A stretch of 10,085 bases of DNA, taken from the NCBI GenBank assembly GCA_030740295.1, contig JASLXP010001049.1, forward strand, positions 1 to 10,085. Reading direction: 5' to 3'. The translations under genes were made by a program, and so were the position numbers. Below, piece after piece: positions 7,494-10,085 of this stretch. The first letter of the stretch is position 1. Each line of letters starts with the position of its first letter. The notes below the pieces were generated by a model. That model worked only from the letters and a program-made list of their open reading frames with translations, was not told the origin of the DNA and ran no database searches. Origin of the DNA: Planctomycetota bacterium. Its GTDB lineage: Bacteria; Planctomycetota; PUPC01; JACPCR01.

Positions 7494-7796
7494 ATGAGTA
7501 TTTCAGTTTTTGTCGAGCCACTGGATTCTGGATTCCGAGCTTCTTGCGGCCAGCCATTAGCATTGTCTGCTGACGCGTCTTCCCGCGATGAAGCCATTGG
7601 ATTGCTCCGTCAAAAGATCGAGGAGCGGCTTGCGGACGGCGGCGAGATTGTCGATCTGGAATTGTCGCCACGGAGGGGACAGCTTCGTGAATGGCTCAAT
7701 CGGAATACTGAGACAGATGATGAACTGTTCGGGGAGTGGGAGGAGGCCATCGCAGACTATCGGGACAGTGTCGAGAGAGATGTTAACGCATTGTGA
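7494..7796 (+). CDS. Antitoxin-like protein of a PIN-toxin module
   Basis: This is a 100-residue acidic protein. Residues 1-55 (MSISVFVEPLDSGFRASCG ... SRDEAIGLLRQKIEERL) follow a HicB-like beta-beta-alpha pattern with a single helix after SRDEA. Residues 70-100 (WLNRNTETDDELFGEWEEAI ADYR) form an acidic amphipathic tail that would suit toxin neutralisation. I recognise this layout from small proteins encoded directly before PIN toxins that start LYILDTD. The stop overlaps the GTG of the next frame (GTGA), the usual coupling in type II toxin-antitoxin pairs. Because the toxin is broken, this is probably an orphan antitoxin. No Shine-Dalgarno is clear. The antitoxin role is inferred from context, not from a named family. 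Confidence 0.65.
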   Translation: MSISVFVEPLDSGFRASCGQPLALSADASSRDEAIGLLRQKIEERLADGGEIVDLELSPRRGQLREWLNRNTETDDELFGEWEEAIADYRDSVERDVNAL

Positions 7797-8017
7797 GTCT
7801 CTACATTCTCGATACTGATACGCTGAGGGACCGCTCAAGAATAACTTACCATTTTCGAAAGATGGCCATGTGCCACGGTTTGCTTGCCAAACCGTGCAGA
7901 TCACGTTGCTCGCACGGATTGGCAAGCAATCCGTGGCACATGTTCAGTTATACAAAATGGGAAGTCATTCTTGCATGGTCCCTTTGTCTCTTGCAGCGCG
8001 GTCATTATCAGGTTCTC
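7793..8017 (+). pseudogene. PIN-domain (VapC-like) toxin remnant, interrupted by a MITE-like element
   Basis: Starting at the GTG overlapping the antitoxin stop, the frame reads MSLYILDTDTL (7793-7825), the exact N-terminus of PIN toxins, including the first catalytic Asp of LDTD. The toxin pattern then breaks at base 7826, where the inverted-repeat element begins. On its far side, in the same frame, 7985-8017 reads CLLQRGHYQVL, which is what should follow (family pattern DTDxLSLLQRGHPxVL). Beyond that the reading changes to a sulfatase signal peptide, so about 110 toxin codons with the remaining acidic residues are gone. The toxin is certainly non-functional. The distal ~10 codons could be chance similarity, but the position and frame argue for a true remnant. 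Confidence 0.65.
7826..7983. mobile_element. 158-bp MITE-like element with ~30-bp terminal inverted repeats
   Basis: The left end 7826-7855 begins AGGGACC, then CAAGAAT, ACTT and CCATTTT cores. The right end 7954-7983 is its reverse complement with five mismatches (ends GGTCCCT). Inside, a second inverted repeat pairs 7867-7897 with 7912-7942 (31 bp, two mismatches). Each half also folds locally: CACGGTTTG-5 nt-CAAACCGTG (7874-7896) and CACGGATTG-5 nt-CAATCCGTG (7913-7935), both perfect. No transposase is encoded, so movement would need one elsewhere. No perfect target duplication is seen. Removing 159 bp (7826-7984) restores the toxin frame, consistent with insertion after the Leu codon of LDTDTL. 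Confidence 0.8.
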
Positions 8018-9391
8018 CACCTGCTTTTTGCGATCATCGCTGTCGTTTCGCCTTCTGCTGAAGCAGCGGGACGCCCCAACATCGTCTTCATCCTCGCGGA
8101 CGATCTTGGTTACGGCGATCTCGGTTGCTATGGACAGAAGAAAATCAAGACACCTCGTCTTGACCGGATGGCCAAAGAAGGAATCCGGTTCACCAGTCAT
8201 TACTCCGGATACAACATCTGTTCGCCGTCACGATGCATTCTCATGACGGGCAAGCACATGGGGCATGCGTCGGTCACTGGCAATGGCGGAAGGCTGAAGA
8301 AGTCCGACATTACGGTCCCCATGCTTTTGAAGGGGGCAGGCTACAAGACCTGCATGATCGGCAAGTGGGGTCTGGTCGGAAGACCCGGTCATCCCGGCAG
8401 CCCTAACAACAAGGGCTTTGACCATTTCTTTGGTTTCGACAACCAGGGCTTCGCGCATTTCTACTATCCGGAATACCTCTGGCGCAACGACCAGAAGGTG
8501 CTGTATCCAAAGAATCATAACCTGCGGGTGAAAGGTGAATACAAGAAGGGTGAGGGCACCTTCAGCCACGACGAATTGACCAGAGAAGCCATCGGCTGGA
8601 TCAGAGAGAACAGAGACAGACCCTTTTTTCTGTATCTGCCCTTCTGTATTCCTCATGCGGAGCTTACCGTGCCGGAAGATTCGATGGCGCCGTACCTGAA
8701 ACTGGGTTGGAAGGAGTCGCCAAAGATCGAGGGAAAAGGAAACATCGGCGGCGGCCGGAAAGACGCGGGCTACGGCAGCCAGTACAAGACGGGCTATTGC
8801 GGTCAAAGTTATCCCAATGCTGCATACGCCGGCATGATCTCACGGATGGATCGGAGCATCGGCCAAATCCTGGATCTTCTGGACGAGCTGAAGCTCAGTC
8901 AGAACACTCTGGTGATATTCAGCAGCGACAATGGCCCTTCATCGGAAGGCGGGCAGAGCCTGAAATTCTTCCAGAGCTCCGGGCCCCTGCGCGGGGCCAA
9001 ACGAAGTGTCTGGGAAGGCGGAATCCGGGTACCGATGATCGCCCGTTGGCCGGGCAGGATAAAACCGGGCCGTACAAGCGATCGCCCCAGCGCTTTCTGG
9101 GACTTTCTGCCGACGGCCTGCGAGCTGGCGGGCGTCAAGCCTCCTCCGGAAATCGACGGTATCAGTTATCTGCCGGAACTGTTGGGACAGACGGGCGCAC
9201 AGAAAAAACATAAATTCCTTTACTGGACCTGGGCCATCCGAGTGGGCAAATGGAAAATGCATCGTCGCGGCAAAAATCGATACGCTCTGTACAACCTGGA
9301 AGAAGATCTCGCGGAGGCGCACGACGTGGCCGCCGGGCATTCGGAGTTAGTCGCCCGCTACAGCAAGTACTTTGACGAGGCTCGCCGGTAG
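7940..9391 (+). CDS. Type I sulfatase (arylsulfatase A-like), secreted; start uncertain
   Basis: Sulfatases hydrolyse sulfate esters using a formylglycine made from Cys. Counting from ATG 7940, the protein is 483 residues. It has metal ligands ADDLGYGD (Asp54, Asp55), the formylglycine motif CSPSR (Cys94 to Arg98), GKWGL (Lys142), FFLYLPFCIPH, SSDNGPS (Asp330, Asn331) and GAKRSVWEGGIRVP (Lys354). All are expected in an active enzyme, and the Cys type needs an FGE maturase. A signal peptide core LLFAIIAVVSPSAEAA lies just before RPNIVFI. Possible starts are ATG 7940 (inside the MITE), TTG 7991 (inside the apparent toxin remnant, giving a compact signal peptide) and GTG 7793 (the toxin start, reading through without a stop). 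None has a good ribosome binding site. The 5' end appears rebuilt by rearrangement. The gene is followed in tandem by a second sulfatase. Confidence 0.88.
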   Translation: MFSYTKWEVILAWSLCLLQRGHYQVLHLLFAIIAVVSPSAEAAGRPNIVFILADDLGYGDLGCYGQKKIKTPRLDRMAKEGIRFTSHYSGYNICSPSRCILMTGKHMGHASVTGNGGRLKKSDITVPMLLKGAGYKTCMIGKWGLVGRPGHPGSPNNKGFDHFFGFDNQGFAHFYYPEYLWRNDQKVLYPKNHNLRVKGEYKKGEGTFSHDELTREAIGWIRENRDRPFFLYLPFCIPHAELTVPEDSMAPYLKLGWKESPKIEGKGNIGGGRKDAGYGSQYKTGYCGQSYPNAAYAGMISRMDRSIGQILDLLDELKLSQNTLVIFSSDNGPSSEGGQSLKFFQSSGPLRGAKRSVWEGGIRVPMIARWPGRIKPGRTSDRPSAFWDFLPTACELAGVKPPPEIDGISYLPELLGQTGAQKKHKFLYWTWAIRVGKWKMHRRGKNRYALYNLEEDLAEAHDVAAGHSELVARYSKYFDEARR

Positions 9392-9462
9392 ACAAATGCG
9401 TCAGAGGGCATGATGCCGGAGTAAGGAGGCAACTTTTCGCGCGCAAACACGAATCCCTTCAT

Positions 9463-10085
9463 ATGGCCTATACAACCTCGACAAACCTCGTTTCTGCCCT
9501 GCTTCTGTTTGCGCTCTCAGCGTCCGCAGAGACCAGGCATCCAAACGTCATTCTGATCATGGTCGATGATCTGGGTTTTCATGATCTGAGCTGCTATGGA
9601 CACCCTGAGATCAAAACACCTGTCATCGATGGACTCGCCAGAGATGGGATCAAGCTGACCAGTTTCTATGCCGGAGCCACCGTGTGTACTCCTTCGCGCA
9701 TGGCATTGCTCACCGGCGCTTACCCGAGCCGACTGGGCTGGACCAAGGGAGTGATTGGCTACAAGATTGGATGGAAATCCGGCATGAGTCCCGAAGCCCT
9801 CACTATCGCTGAGGTCTTCAAATCCGCCGGCTACGAGACGGCGATTTCGGGCAAATGGCACCTGGGCGATCAGCCGGCGTGCCTGCCACAGGGACAGGGC
9901 TTCGATTCATCGTATTACATCACCAAAAGCAATAACCAGACAAAGAGGCTCTGGCGGGATGACGAGCTGCTCGAAGAGAAGTTCAACAATCGCCTGCTGA
10001 CCGAAAAATTCACCAGCGAGGCGATCCGATTCATTAAAGCGAAGAAGGACAAACGGTTCTTTCTCTATATCCCCTATACGGCTCC
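9463..10085 (+). CDS. Type I sulfatase, 3' partial, runs off the window
   Basis: The frame opens at ATG 9463 and stays open to the window end (207 codons). Residues 1-23 (MAYTTSTNLVSALLLFALSA and SAE) are a signal peptide. The sulfatase fold starts at HPNVILIMVDDLGFHD, with metal ligands Asp35 and Asp36. The formylglycine motif is CTPSR (Cys75 to Arg79), followed by GKWHLGD (Lys131, His133), another conserved active-site stretch. It ends near FFLYIPYTAP, about half to two-thirds through a typical enzyme. Like its neighbour it is a Cys-type sulfatase, but it differs in many positions and is a paralogue, not a duplicate. An AAGGAGG lies 33 bases before the ATG (9423-9429), too far for normal initiation. 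The 71-bp gap from the first sulfatase suggests an operon. Confidence 0.9.
   Translation, partial: MAYTTSTNLVSALLLFALSASAETRHPNVILIMVDDLGFHDLSCYGHPEIKTPVIDGLARDGIKLTSFYAGATVCTPSRMALLTGAYPSRLGWTKGVIGYKIGWKSGMSPEALTIAEVFKSAGYETAISGKWHLGDQPACLPQGQGFDSSYYITKSNNQTKRLWRDDELLEEKFNNRLLTEKFTSEAIRFIKAKKDKRFFLYIPYTA

Noticed and set aside
7826..7983. CRISPR repeat or riboswitch in place of a mobile element.
   Set aside because: There is a single unit with terminal inverted repeats and no direct repeats or spacers, and it sits inside a coding sequence.

Overview
The window looks like a piece of a Planctomycetota, Verrucomicrobiota or related PVC-group chromosome. The evidence is a set of families typical of that group: two type I sulfatases with secretion signals, a Tat-exported DUF1552 protein, a DUF1588/DUF1585 cytochrome-like remnant, a short ECF sigma factor of the Rhodopirellula/Verrucomicrobium type translationally coupled to a FecR-like membrane protein, and secreted proteins with BNR repeats or concanavalin-like domains. 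No rRNA, tRNA or CRISPR array was seen.

Layout. (1) Bases 1-1731 (+) hold the 3' part of a secreted-type protein with a concanavalin-like domain followed by Asp-box (BNR) repeats. (2) Bases 1815-3497 (-) hold a convergent GH5-like (clan GH-A) glycoside hydrolase with a C-terminal concanavalin-like domain. (3) A 171-bp divergent spacer leads to an ECF sigma gene (3669-4184), which overlaps by ATGA a gene for a one-TM FecR-like protein with a fused C-terminal DUF1579-like domain (4181-5749). (4) Bases 5750-6275 are non-coding. They carry a 245-bp nested palindrome built from six triloop hairpins in mirror order, then a second long terminator-like hairpin. (5) Bases 6276-7437 carry a DUF1552 gene cut off at codon 194. 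It is joined out of frame to the last ~190 codons of a DUF1592/DUF1588/DUF1585 protein, which looks like a deletion scar. (6) Bases 7494-8017 carry a complete antitoxin-like gene followed by a PIN toxin of which only about 20 codons are recognisable. Those codons are split by a 158-bp MITE-like element with ~30-bp terminal inverted repeats. (7) Bases 7940-9391 and 9463-10085 are two tandem sulfatases. The first has its 5' end built out of the toxin/MITE debris, and the second runs off the window.

How the genes fit together. The sulfatases, the GH5-like enzyme and the BNR protein suit an organism degrading sulfated polysaccharides outside the cytoplasm. The sigma/FecR-like pair may regulate a local regulon, but its targets cannot be seen from the sequence. 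The stretch 5750-8020 is a decay and insertion zone: two palindromic elements, one strong hairpin, two broken exported-protein genes and a broken toxin-antitoxin locus lie within about 2.3 kb. The most notable items are the MITE inside the toxin start codons, the in-frame read-through from toxin into sulfatase, and the hairpin-array palindrome.
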